From positions 1 through 64,000 of the forward strand of contig NZ_VISR01000041.1 in the NCBI RefSeq assembly GCF_007827595.1: a DNA stretch of 64,000 bases. Reading direction: 5' to 3'. Each line of letters begins with the position of its first letter. Position 1 is the first letter of the stretch. The notes below the pieces were generated by a model that worked only from the letters and a program-made list of their open reading frames with translations, did no database searches and was not told the origin of the DNA. The DNA comes from Streptomyces sp. BK340 (GTDB lineage Bacteria; Actinomycetota; Actinomycetes; Streptomycetales; Streptomycetaceae). The position numbers and the translations under genes were made by a program. Positions 52,431 to 60,022 of this stretch are shown piece after piece.

Positions 52431-53570
52431 TCAGTCGAAGACGACGTCCGAGACGGACACGAAGAACTCTCCCGTCATCTCCTGTTCCTGGTCAATGTGG
52501 TTGCAGCACTCCTCGGTGGCGCCGGTGGTGCAGACGCCGCCGTGCCCGCCCCAGATATTCACGATCGCGTGGCGGCCCGTCTTGCGTCCCGCCAGCGCTG
52601 CCGTGGTCCACGCCTGTTCGGGGCTGCGGCCGTGGACGACCACCATGAACGGGGTCGGCTCCAGGTCGGCCCACGCCAACGGGGCCGACGCGTTCCAGCC
52701 GTCCCTGGTGACGAAGAACTGGTACGTCCACGTCGGTCCGGTGTGGTTGGCGGTGTGCTCGTAGGAGAAGGTGAGCTCCTTGGCGCCGGCGTCGAGAGCT
52801 GTGGTGGGCCAGTCGCCCACGAGGTCCAGGCCGGCGAATCGGGGGTTGCCCGCGGAGGCCACCTTGCCGTCGTCGTCGCCGGTGCTGAACTTGCGGTACT
52901 CCAGGTAGTGGCCGTGCCGGTTCCACGGGTAGTCGGCGCACATCCGTTCCTTGCCCGGGACGACCTCCGACCACCAGACGTCCGGGGCGCAGGCCGCACG
53001 GACCTGGTCGCAGAAGGCGCTCGTGCAGGCGTGGCCTCCGCCGCCCACCGCGGACTTGAGGGTGAGCACGGACCGGCCCGGCGGGTCGGCCATGTTGCCG
53101 TGCCTGGGCTGGGCGACGTCCGCAGTGCGGTCGTCGGGCACCGCGACGGGGATCGGCTGATACGGGTCATCGGCCCGGCCGGGCACGGTGCATTCCTCGG
53201 AGAACGGGCTCCAGCTTCCGTCGCCGCGCCGGGCCCGGATCTTGACCTGGTAGGTGTCGCCCGGGTCGGTTCCCAGAGTGACCCAGTGGTTGGCGGCGAG
53301 CTTCCAGCCGCCCCACCATGTGGGCCAGTCCAGATGGAGGGTCTGGGTCAGGCGGCCGTCGAGCCACACCTCGTACTCGTGCGGGTACGCGGCCCGGCCG
53401 TCGTCCCAGTCGGGCGGGATGGTGTCACCGCCGGAGTTGCCTCCGGTGGTCCATCGCAGGGAGATGCCGTGGAGGATCTCGGAGCCGTCGGTCCGGTACG
53501 TCGTGGCGGCCGTGAGGTCCTTCGGGTCGTAGTAGTCGCCGTTGACGGGAGTGCTGGGTGTGGAGGTCAC
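52431..53570 (-). CDS. FnIII domain plus AA10/chitin-binding-like domain, no signal peptide
   Basis: GTG at 53570 gives 379 residues. Residues ~30-130 look like fibronectin type III (YEVWLDGRLTQTLHLDWPTW, TYQVKIRARRGDGSWSPFSE). From ~157, RHGNMADPPGRS resembles the start of AA10 lytic polysaccharide monooxygenases (His-Gly). The rest follows the AA10 plan: FAGLDLVGDWPTTALDAGAK, TWTYQFFVTRDGWNASAPLA, GRKTGRHAIVNIWG and a final FFVSVSDVVFD, with many Cys. In AA10 enzymes the first His must be the mature N-terminus to form the copper-binding histidine brace; here it is internal and no Sec/Tat signal exists. It may be a non-catalytic or toxin-associated derivative. Confidence 0.62.
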   Translation of the reverse strand: MTSTPSTPVNGDYYDPKDLTAATTYRTDGSEILHGISLRWTTGGNSGGDTIPPDWDDGRAAYPHEYEVWLDGRLTQTLHLDWPTWWGGWKLAANHWVTLGTDPGDTYQVKIRARRGDGSWSPFSEECTVPGRADDPYQPIPVAVPDDRTADVAQPRHGNMADPPGRSVLTLKSAVGGGGHACTSAFCDQVRAACAPDVWWSEVVPGKERMCADYPWNRHGHYLEYRKFSTGDDDGKVASAGNPRFAGLDLVGDWPTTALDAGAKELTFSYEHTANHTGPTWTYQFFVTRDGWNASAPLAWADLEPTPFMVVVHGRSPEQAWTTAALAGRKTGRHAIVNIWGGHGGVCTTGATEECCNHIDQEQEMTGEFFVSVSDVVFD

Positions 53571-54473
53571 CCGGAATCACCTCGGTCTTTCATGGCAGGG
53601 GAAAGGACGGGGAAGACGGAAGGGTGCTCTTCAGTCCCTCACTCCCGACTCCTTGCAGCCACCCTGATTCGCCCCAATGGGTGACGCTTCTGGCGGGTAG
53701 AAGGGGGTGCGTCGCACGCGCCGCGGGCCTGTCGAACAGTGGCGCCTGGGGCCCAGGTGCCGGAGGGCGACGGTGGGCCCAAAGGACAATGGCCCCTTCC
53801 CTAGGTGATCAACATTCAAGAGGTTGCCGTGTCCGGTACATCAGATGAGCCCGACTTCTCCGGCCTGGACGGGGGCGAGGATCAGCAGGCGGACGACATC
53901 GTGACGAGGTTGGGGAAGGGCTCTTGGTCGCCGAGGCGGGCGGGGAAGGCGGCGCAGCCGATGAGTCTGGCGCGTCCGGCGAGTTGGGCGCCGCGGACTC
54001 CGGTGAACAGGGGGGTGGTGACGTCGATACCGGCGTAGACGTGAGGTCTTTGATGAGGTCTGCGCTCTGGGCACCGATGGTGGGGGCCGAGAAACTGTTC
54101 GAGGAGGCGGCCGCCGAAGGCGACCCGGACGCAGCGCGCCGGCTCGTCAGGATGCATGAGGAAGCCGGCAACCACGAGGAAGCAGAAGCGGCGTCGCGGC
54201 TAAATCCTGTATTAGGACTCGTTGACCTGCTTGGTTGGCCGTCCAGGGGAACCCGCGGGAGGCCAACCAGATGGTGAGGTCGCGGGCAGACTGCGCCGCC
54301 CGGGCACCACCGGCCAGCACAACAGGCCCGTCGCACCTGCCTACATCACCGATCGGTCCGCGGACTTCGAGCGACGGTGGTCGCACTGACCCGGTACCAC
54401 GCCGGGACGCAGCAGGAGGGCCGCGCGCACCGGTCGGTCGTGTCTCACGGACGCCGGTCGGTGCAACCCCGCC
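53571..54473. other. Mosaic of gene remnants
   Basis: About 900 bp without an intact gene. It contains a TniB-like fragment on the minus strand (53882-54100), a TPR/Sel1-like scrap on the plus strand near 54085-54185 (AEKLFEEAAAEGDPDAARRL), and an unidentified minus-strand scrap near 54230-54290 (DLTIWLASRGFPWTANQ). It looks like an insertion and deletion hot spot. Confidence 0.45.
53882..54100 (-). pseudogene. TniB-like fragment
   Basis: One frame gives IGAQSADLIKDLTS, the next VYAGIDVTTPLFTGVRGAQL then AGRARLIGCAAFPARLGDQE and PFPNLV to a stop at 53882. These align with GAQTADLLKDLTE and VYAGINVTDTPLFSGTRGAQ of the intact tniB at 38280. A frameshift near 54035 and missing ends show it is dead. 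It implies that a second Tn7/Tn5053-like element once sat here. Confidence 0.65.
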
Positions 54474-57400
54474 TCATTGCTCGTCGGGGTCGGGGCGGCG
54501 GGTCTGGGCCGTCGGGAACTCGGGGCACAGGCGGCGATACGGGGTGTCACCGACGTAGGTGGTCCACTCCTCGTGGGTCAGATTGCGGCCTGCTCGCTGG
54601 CACAGGGCGTGCGGCCACTGCCGGGGGACGGGGGTGATCCGGGCAGAACGGTCCCAGGAGCCGGTGGCCAGGGTCTTGCCGTCCGGACTGAACGCCACCG
54701 ACGTGACCCAGCCTGCCGCGTCGCCCAGCGTCGCGAGGGTGCGGCCTGCGCGGAGGTCGAAGAGGACTGTCGTACGGTCCCGGCTCGCCGTCGCGAGGAT
54801 CCTTCCGTCGGGGCTGAAGGCGATGGCGGTCACCTCCTTGGTGTGGCCGGTGACGGTGCGGACGACAGTCTTGGCCTTGATGTCCCACAGGCGTGCGGTG
54901 CCGTCGCTGGAGCCGAGCGCCAGCGTCTTCCCGTCGGGACTGAACGCCGCCGCGTTCAGCAGGTCTGCGTTGTTGAACCGTGCGGTGCCGCTGAGGGTGC
55001 GGGTGTCCCACAGGCGTGCGGTGCCGTCGGTGGAGGCGGTCGCCAGTGTTCTGCCGTCGGGGCTGAACGCGACGGCGTCCACCCAGCCGCTGTGCCCCCG
55101 GAGCGTGCCGACGCAGCGGTGGGTGCGGGTGTCCCAGAGGCGTGCGGTGCCGTCGGTGGAGGCGGTGGCCAGCCTGCTGCCGTCAGGGCTGAACGCCACC
55201 GCGTCCACCGCGCCGCCGTGTCCGCGCAGCGTGACGAGGGCACGGTGCGTCCGGGTGTCCCACAGACGGGTCTGCCCCTCCTGGTCACCTGCCGCGAGCA
55301 GGTGCGCGCCGGAGTCGAGGGCCACGGCCAGCACGGGTACCGCCCGGTTGTCGAGGACGGCGGTCGTACGGCCGGTGCCGGGATCCCACAGCCGGGTGGT
55401 GCCGTCCCGGCTGCCAGTGGCGAGCGTGCGGCCGTCGGATCCGAAGGCCACGGTGTCGACGTAGTCGCGATGACCGCTCAATACTTCGGTAGCGTTCTGA
55501 GCGGTGGTGCCCCACAGCCGTACGGTGCCGTCCGAGGAAGCCGTCGCCACAGCCCTCCCGTCCGGCCGGAAGGCCACCGAGTTGACGTGGCCCACATGCC
55601 CGTCCAGGACGCCTGTCGAACGGTGGGAGTGCAGGTTCCACAGCCGGGCGGTGTCGTCCCAGCTGCCGGTCAGCAGCGTGCGGCCGTCGGGGCTGAACGC
55701 TACCGAGGCCACGACGCGCGTATGACCCCGCAGAGTTGCCGTACCGCGCCGGGTGCGCACGTCCCACAGGCGCGCCGTCCCATCGGCGGAACCCGTGGCG
55801 GCTGTCGTGCCGTCGGGGCCGAACGCCACCGCGTAGACCTCACCCCTGTGACCGCGCAGGACGCCTGTCGAACGGTGGGTGTGCAGGTTCCACAGCCGGG
55901 CGGTGTCGTCCCAGCTGCCGGTCAGCAGCGTGCGGCCGTCGGGGCTGAACGCCACCCCGCTCACCCTCCCGGTGTGGCCGGTGAAGGTGGCGAGCGCGCG
56001 GCCCGTCCGCCCGTTCCACAGCCGGGCGGTGCCGTCCTCCAAACCGGTGGCCAGTTTCGTGCCGTCGGGGCTGAACGCCACCGCGGTGACCGCGCCCGCC
56101 TGAGCGGGGAGCCGGACGGCCGCCGTGCCGGTGCGTACGTCCCAGACGCGGACGGAACCATCGGCGGAGCCCGAGGCGAGGGTCCGGCCGTCGGGGCCGA
56201 ACGCCACGGCGGCGACCGCACCGGTGTGCCCCGACAGGACGACAGGCGTGCCGCCGCCGTCGGCACGCCAGAGCCGGACCTTTGTGTCCGTCCCGCCGGT
56301 GGCCAGCGTCCGTCCGTCGGGACTGAACGCCACCGCCGTGAGCGTTCCTGCGTTGCCGGCCAACGGCCGTACCGGGTACATGGGGACCGCCAGAGCGCCC
56401 TGGGCGCCGGCGGTGGTCGCGCCGTTCGCCTCGTACCGCAGTCCGGCCAGGGCGAGAAGACCGGCCAGCCCTGGCCGGGTGCCGAGCAGTGCGCGCGACT
56501 GAGCGGCGAGGCCGTCGGCGATGGCGATGCGGCTCTTGTCGTCGGCCGCCTTGCGTTCCGATTCCGCGGTCTGCCACTGCCGGCCCGCGAGCAGCGTGGC
56601 GCCCAGGGACACGACGACCAGCAGGACGAGAGCCGCCGAAAGACGCCTCAGCCGACGGTTGCTCCGGCGCGCTGCCTCGGCTTCGGCCGCCGCCGCTTCG
56701 ATCTCGGACTCCGCCACAGCCGCGCTCCGGTCCAGGAACTCGGACTCCAGCGGGTTGAGGTCGCTCCGCCGAGCCTGCGCCATGTCCACGGCCCTGGCCA
56801 GCCGGTGTCCCCGGTACAGGCTGCCCGGATCGCGCCCAAGTGCCTGCCAAGCCTCCGCGGCGGCCGTGAGGTCGCGGCGCAGGCGCAGCCAGTCACGGTC
56901 CTCGACCAGCCATGCGCGTAACAGGTCCCAGGCGCGCACGAGCGCTTCGTGGGTGATCTGGACGACCCCGTCGTCGGCGGTGACAAGCCGTTGGTCCACC
57001 AGACGCCGGAGCGCCACTCGCGAGGGACCGCCCTCGTGGGCGAGTTCGTCCTCACCCACCCTGCGGCGGACGGCCTCACCGCCCTCGTCCACGGTGACCA
57101 GTCTCAGCAGCAGCCGGCGTGCGGCTTGCCGCTCCTCGGGGTCGAGGGCGTCGTACACCCCCTGGGCGGTGTTGGCCACCGCGTCCCGGATCCCCCCGGA
57201 CGCCTGATAGCCCGCCAGCGTCATACGGCGTCCGTCGCCCTGCGCCCAGGTGGCCTGCAAGGTGTGCGCCAGCAGGGGGAGTGCTCCCGCATCATGACGG
57301 CCACCCTGGACGCCGAGGTCGCGCAGGAGCGTCTCGACGAGGCCGGGTTCGAGTTCCAGACCCGCGGTGCGAGCCGGTCCGACGATGGCCTGCCGCAGTT

Positions 57401-58307
57401 CCGGTTCCGTCATCGGCCCGAGCACGAGACCGCCCTTGCTCATCGCCCCAGACAGTCCGGGTACGGCGATGCAGCGGTGCAGGAAGTCCGCGCGCACCGC
57501 CAGCACCACCGGGGTCGGCCGTTGGATCCCCTCGCCGCCGGCGGCCAAAGCGACGAGCCGAGCCGCGAAGGCATGGCGTTCCTCCGGGTCGGCGCACTGC
57601 GTGAAGACCTCCTCGAACTGGTCGACGAGCAGCACCGCCGGCCCGGGACCGTCTCCTTCCGCTGTCGCCGACGACTGCTCCAGCGCCGTCAGGGGGTTGG
57701 GCCCGGGCGTAATGCGCACGACCGTCGAGGCACCCGCAGCGTCCTCCGCCGACTGCCCTCGACGCAGCGCGGGCGACAGCCCGGCGCGAAGCAGCGAGGA
57801 CTTGCCCGCTCCCGAGGCGCCCGTGACGAAAATGGGCGCGCCCCCGTCGAGGCGCGTTCTCACCAGCCGGAGCAGCTCGTCGACCTGCGCCGTACGGCCG
57901 AAGAACCACCTCGCCATGTCCTCGGTGAACGCCCTCAGCCCCGGATACGGGCACTTGTCGTCCGGCGTTTCCGGCGCAATGACTCCGGCCTGATCGGCCG
58001 GTCGGGTCAGCAGGTTGCCCAGGAGCAGGTAGTCGCCCAGCAGGCCCTCCCACCAATCCTGCTTCGTCTTCCGGTCGGTCTTCAGTTCACTCAGACAGGC
58101 CTTGACGTACTTGTCGAACAACGCGCGGGCGGGAAGCCTCCTACCCCGGCCGAGTTCGAGGTCGGAGAGCGTCTGCGAGGCGGACCCGATCCGCAGGGAC
58201 AACGACTCCTGCGTCAGACCCGCTTCGCCGCGCAGCTCACGCAGTCGCCGCCCCAGCCGAACCCGCTGCTCCTGTGCTGCCTCGTGCCCCGTGGCGGCCG
58301 AAGTCAT
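54474..58307 (-). CDS. XRE-HTH / nSTAND-type NTPase / 14-blade WD40 protein
   Basis: The 1277-residue product starts at ATG 58307. Residues ~15-65: XRE HTH (LRELRGEAGLTQESLSLRIG). Residues ~115-560: STAND-type NTPase with Walker A FVTGASGAGKSSLLRAGL and Walker B AVLLVDQFEEVFTQC. A single TM segment near residue 590 (LSAALVLLVVVSLGATLLAG) follows a coiled stretch. From ~650 there are 14 WD40 repeats (core VAFSPDGRTLATGS...DGTARLWD), i.e. two seven-bladed propellers, then a family tail WPHALCQRAGRNLTHEEWTT. Such proteins are frequent in Streptomyces and are regarded as conflict or signalling NTPases whose propellers sense partners. A tiny membrane-protein gene is divergent at 58649. Confidence 0.87.
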   Translation of the reverse strand: MTSAATGHEAAQEQRVRLGRRLRELRGEAGLTQESLSLRIGSASQTLSDLELGRGRRLPARALFDKYVKACLSELKTDRKTKQDWWEGLLGDYLLLGNLLTRPADQAGVIAPETPDDKCPYPGLRAFTEDMARWFFGRTAQVDELLRLVRTRLDGGAPIFVTGASGAGKSSLLRAGLSPALRRGQSAEDAAGASTVVRITPGPNPLTALEQSSATAEGDGPGPAVLLVDQFEEVFTQCADPEERHAFAARLVALAAGGEGIQRPTPVVLAVRADFLHRCIAVPGLSGAMSKGGLVLGPMTEPELRQAIVGPARTAGLELEPGLVETLLRDLGVQGGRHDAGALPLLAHTLQATWAQGDGRRMTLAGYQASGGIRDAVANTAQGVYDALDPEERQAARRLLLRLVTVDEGGEAVRRRVGEDELAHEGGPSRVALRRLVDQRLVTADDGVVQITHEALVRAWDLLRAWLVEDRDWLRLRRDLTAAAEAWQALGRDPGSLYRGHRLARAVDMAQARRSDLNPLESEFLDRSAAVAESEIEAAAAEAEAARRSNRRLRRLSAALVLLVVVSLGATLLAGRQWQTAESERKAADDKSRIAIADGLAAQSRALLGTRPGLAGLLALAGLRYEANGATTAGAQGALAVPMYPVRPLAGNAGTLTAVAFSPDGRTLATGGTDTKVRLWRADGGGTPVVLSGHTGAVAAVAFGPDGRTLASGSADGSVRVWDVRTGTAAVRLPAQAGAVTAVAFSPDGTKLATGLEDGTARLWNGRTGRALATFTGHTGRVSGVAFSPDGRTLLTGSWDDTARLWNLHTHRSTGVLRGHRGEVYAVAFGPDGTTAATGSADGTARLWDVRTRRGTATLRGHTRVVASVAFSPDGRTLLTGSWDDTARLWNLHSHRSTGVLDGHVGHVNSVAFRPDGRAVATASSDGTVRLWGTTAQNATEVLSGHRDYVDTVAFGSDGRTLATGSRDGTTRLWDPGTGRTTAVLDNRAVPVLAVALDSGAHLLAAGDQEGQTRLWDTRTHRALVTLRGHGGAVDAVAFSPDGSRLATASTDGTARLWDTRTHRCVGTLRGHSGWVDAVAFSPDGRTLATASTDGTARLWDTRTLSGTARFNNADLLNAAAFSPDGKTLALGSSDGTARLWDIKAKTVVRTVTGHTKEVTAIAFSPDGRILATASRDRTTVLFDLRAGRTLATLGDAAGWVTSVAFSPDGKTLATGSWDRSARITPVPRQWPHALCQRAGRNLTHEEWTTYVGDTPYRRLCPEFPTAQTRRPDPDEQ

Positions 58308-58648
58308 CGAGGCTCCAGGTGACCGGAGTTCCGGCGCACTCCGGATCCGCCGCCCTGATACGCCCCTTGACCTGCATGTTCACCCGGGAATTCCGGGTTC
58401 GGCCGCAGTCCGGGACTTCGGCCCCTGCTGTCGGGCAGCCTGGCCGAGGCCGGTCCCACCCCGCCGCTCACCACGTACCGACCGGCCGACGTCCCCACAC
58501 CCACGCGCTGCCCCCTCACCCCGTAGCACGTGGAGCCTAAGCCTCTCAACGGACAAGAGATGCCGGTTCGGCCCGAACCCGCACCACGCATTCCCGAACC
58601 GGCGAACTTGCCACAACTCCGAACAACCGAACCGACGGAGGGATCACG
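58308..58648. promoter_or_regulatory. Divergent region of WD40 module
   Basis: This 341-bp gap has no gene. ACCCGG-GAATT-CCGGGT at 58382-58398 is an inverted repeat about 75 bp upstream of the WD40-gene start and is a candidate operator for its XRE domain. Confidence 0.35.
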
Positions 58649-58837
58649 ATGAACGACGAGACGATCGACCCGGCCGAGAACGAAGCCGTCGGCGGCGGGG
58701 CCGGCGGCCGCCGGACCGAGCCCGACACCATCCGGCGCCTAAGCCGGGTGGCCGTGTTCGGGCTGGTGCGCGGGATGGCCGCCGCGACGGGCTCGGCGCT
58801 GATCGCCGGAGTCACCTGGTGGATGCGGGACCACTGA
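58649..58837 (+). CDS. Single-TM small protein, divergent partner of WD40 gene
   Basis: ATG at 58649 with GGAGGGA upstream gives 62 residues: a charged N-terminal half (DETIDPAENEAVGGGAGGRR) and a hydrophobic C-terminal half (VAVFGLVRGMAAATGSALIA then GVTWWMRDH), one TM segment. It is unlike the two paralogous two-TM proteins but occupies the same divergent place next to an XRE-domain gene. No family recognised. Confidence 0.55.
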   Translation: MNDETIDPAENEAVGGGAGGRRTEPDTIRRLSRVAVFGLVRGMAAATGSALIAGVTWWMRDH

Positions 58838-59255
58838 ACCGCGCGGGCGTACGGCGGTCGCGCCCAGCCCGATCACGACATCCCCCGCGCCAGTGCTGAC
58901 GCTCGCCCGCCAGACCTCCCGCGAAGCAGAGGCCGAGCACTTGAAGCCCTCGACGGTGAAGTTCGTCCACGGACTCGCCCGCATGACGCCGTAGCCGACC
59001 GGCAAAGGCCAGTCGCCGTGCTCCCCTTCCAGCCGCCGGCCATACCTCCGCCCATGGCAGATCATCGCTCAGTAGCGCCGTCGTACCCTCCTGCAGACGT
59101 CGACCCCAGGCAGGATCGTGCAGGTCCTGCAGGAGGGCACCGGACCTCAGGTGGGCTGCGGCAAGACGTGCGTCCAGAAATGACGGCGCCACCGCCGCGG
59201 CCTCGGCCGTCGTCAACGCCTCCCGACCCACAAGGGGCGAAGCCGCTCGGCCGTA
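58780..59255 (-). pseudogene. Possible broken gene
   Basis: Two minus-strand frames with coding-like third-position GC join into a plausible protein. One reads LTTAEAAAVAPSFLDARLAA, GALLQDLHDPAWGRRLQEGT and DDLPWAEVWPA; the other continues GEHGDWPLPVGYGVMRASPW then TNFTVEGFKCSASASREVW and VVIGLGATAVRPRGS. A shift lies near 59040. No start or family can be assigned. The remainder of 58838-59497 shows nothing convincing. Confidence 0.35.
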
Positions 59256-59497
59256 ACCACCTCTCGGGCCGACTCCCGGGGGGAACCTCGACCTTAGAAG
59301 AACAACCGACCAGGACGTTGGAGGGCGTTGGTCGGGGAACACCGTCGGGCCGGGGTCCGGAGCAAACGCTTCGGGGCCCGGCCCGACTGGTGTCGACTGG
59401 TGTCGGTACGGGAGCACACCAGGTGCACCTGTACCGACCGCCCGACACGGCTGCCACACCACGGGCGGCGGGAACTGCAATCCGGAGGACCGGTTCC

Positions 59498-59851
59498 ATG
59501 AAGAGCATGCCCCCTTACACCGCCCTGAGCGGCGCTGAGCCGCACTGGGTGAGGGCGGCCCTCGACGAGCACCTCGATGTCACCGAGATCGCTGTGACGA
59601 TCTTCCGCGACGCGGTTCCGGAGTTCGCCGGCGGCCTTGCCGTCGTGATCGTGCTCGCCGTCGTCGGCTGGTACGTCAAGCGGCGGCGGAACACACTGCG
59701 CCAGTACACCCTGCTCAACAGCGTGGATGCGGACGGGAACCCGGTCCTGCACGTTACGACCCGCCGCCCGGGCACCGTTGTCACCCGCGACGTCGGCCGC
59801 GGCCCGGAGCGGTTCGAGCTCACCGACGTGGAGCTGCCCGACGGCACCTAG
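59498..59851 (+). CDS. Single-TM hypothetical membrane protein
   Basis: ATG at 59498 after GGAGGA gives 117 residues. An amphipathic N-terminus (WVRAALDEHLDVTEIAVTIF) leads to one TM segment (residues ~46-64, AGGLAVVIVLAVVGWYV) with a positive KRRR stop-transfer and a ~50-residue cytoplasmic domain of likely beta structure (LNSVDADGNPVLHVTTRRPG). It is monocistronic and followed by a hairpin. Function unknown. Confidence 0.6.
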   Translation: MKSMPPYTALSGAEPHWVRAALDEHLDVTEIAVTIFRDAVPEFAGGLAVVIVLAVVGWYVKRRRNTLRQYTLLNSVDADGNPVLHVTTRRPGTVVTRDVGRGPERFELTDVELPDGT

Positions 59852-59906
59852 GTCGCGGAGCCCATGGACCGCTACGTGTAGCCGTCCCCGCCACTTCTCA
59901 GATACG

Positions 59907-59940
59907 GAGAGGGCGTTCGCCACATGGCGGGCGCCCTCTC
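59907..59940. terminator. Hairpin between convergent genes
   Basis: GAGAGGGCG (59907-59915) pairs with CGCCCTCTC (59932-59940); inner bases can extend the stem. It lies between the convergent genes ending at 59851 and 60023. Confidence 0.55.
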
Positions 59941-60022
59941 GTCCCGCCCGGACCACTTGAGACTGCCGTGAAGAGCCGCCCGATCGTCTTCCCGGACCGC
60001 AGCCCCACGGACGACGACATCC

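Noticed and set aside
51957..53684. 575-codon plus-strand frame
   Set aside because: Antisense to the FnIII-AA10 gene and part of the nuclease-like gene; translation is Gly/Val/Arg low-complexity.
54477..56921. 814-codon plus-strand frame
   Set aside because: Antisense to the periodic WD40 repeats; the periodicity keeps the shadow open.
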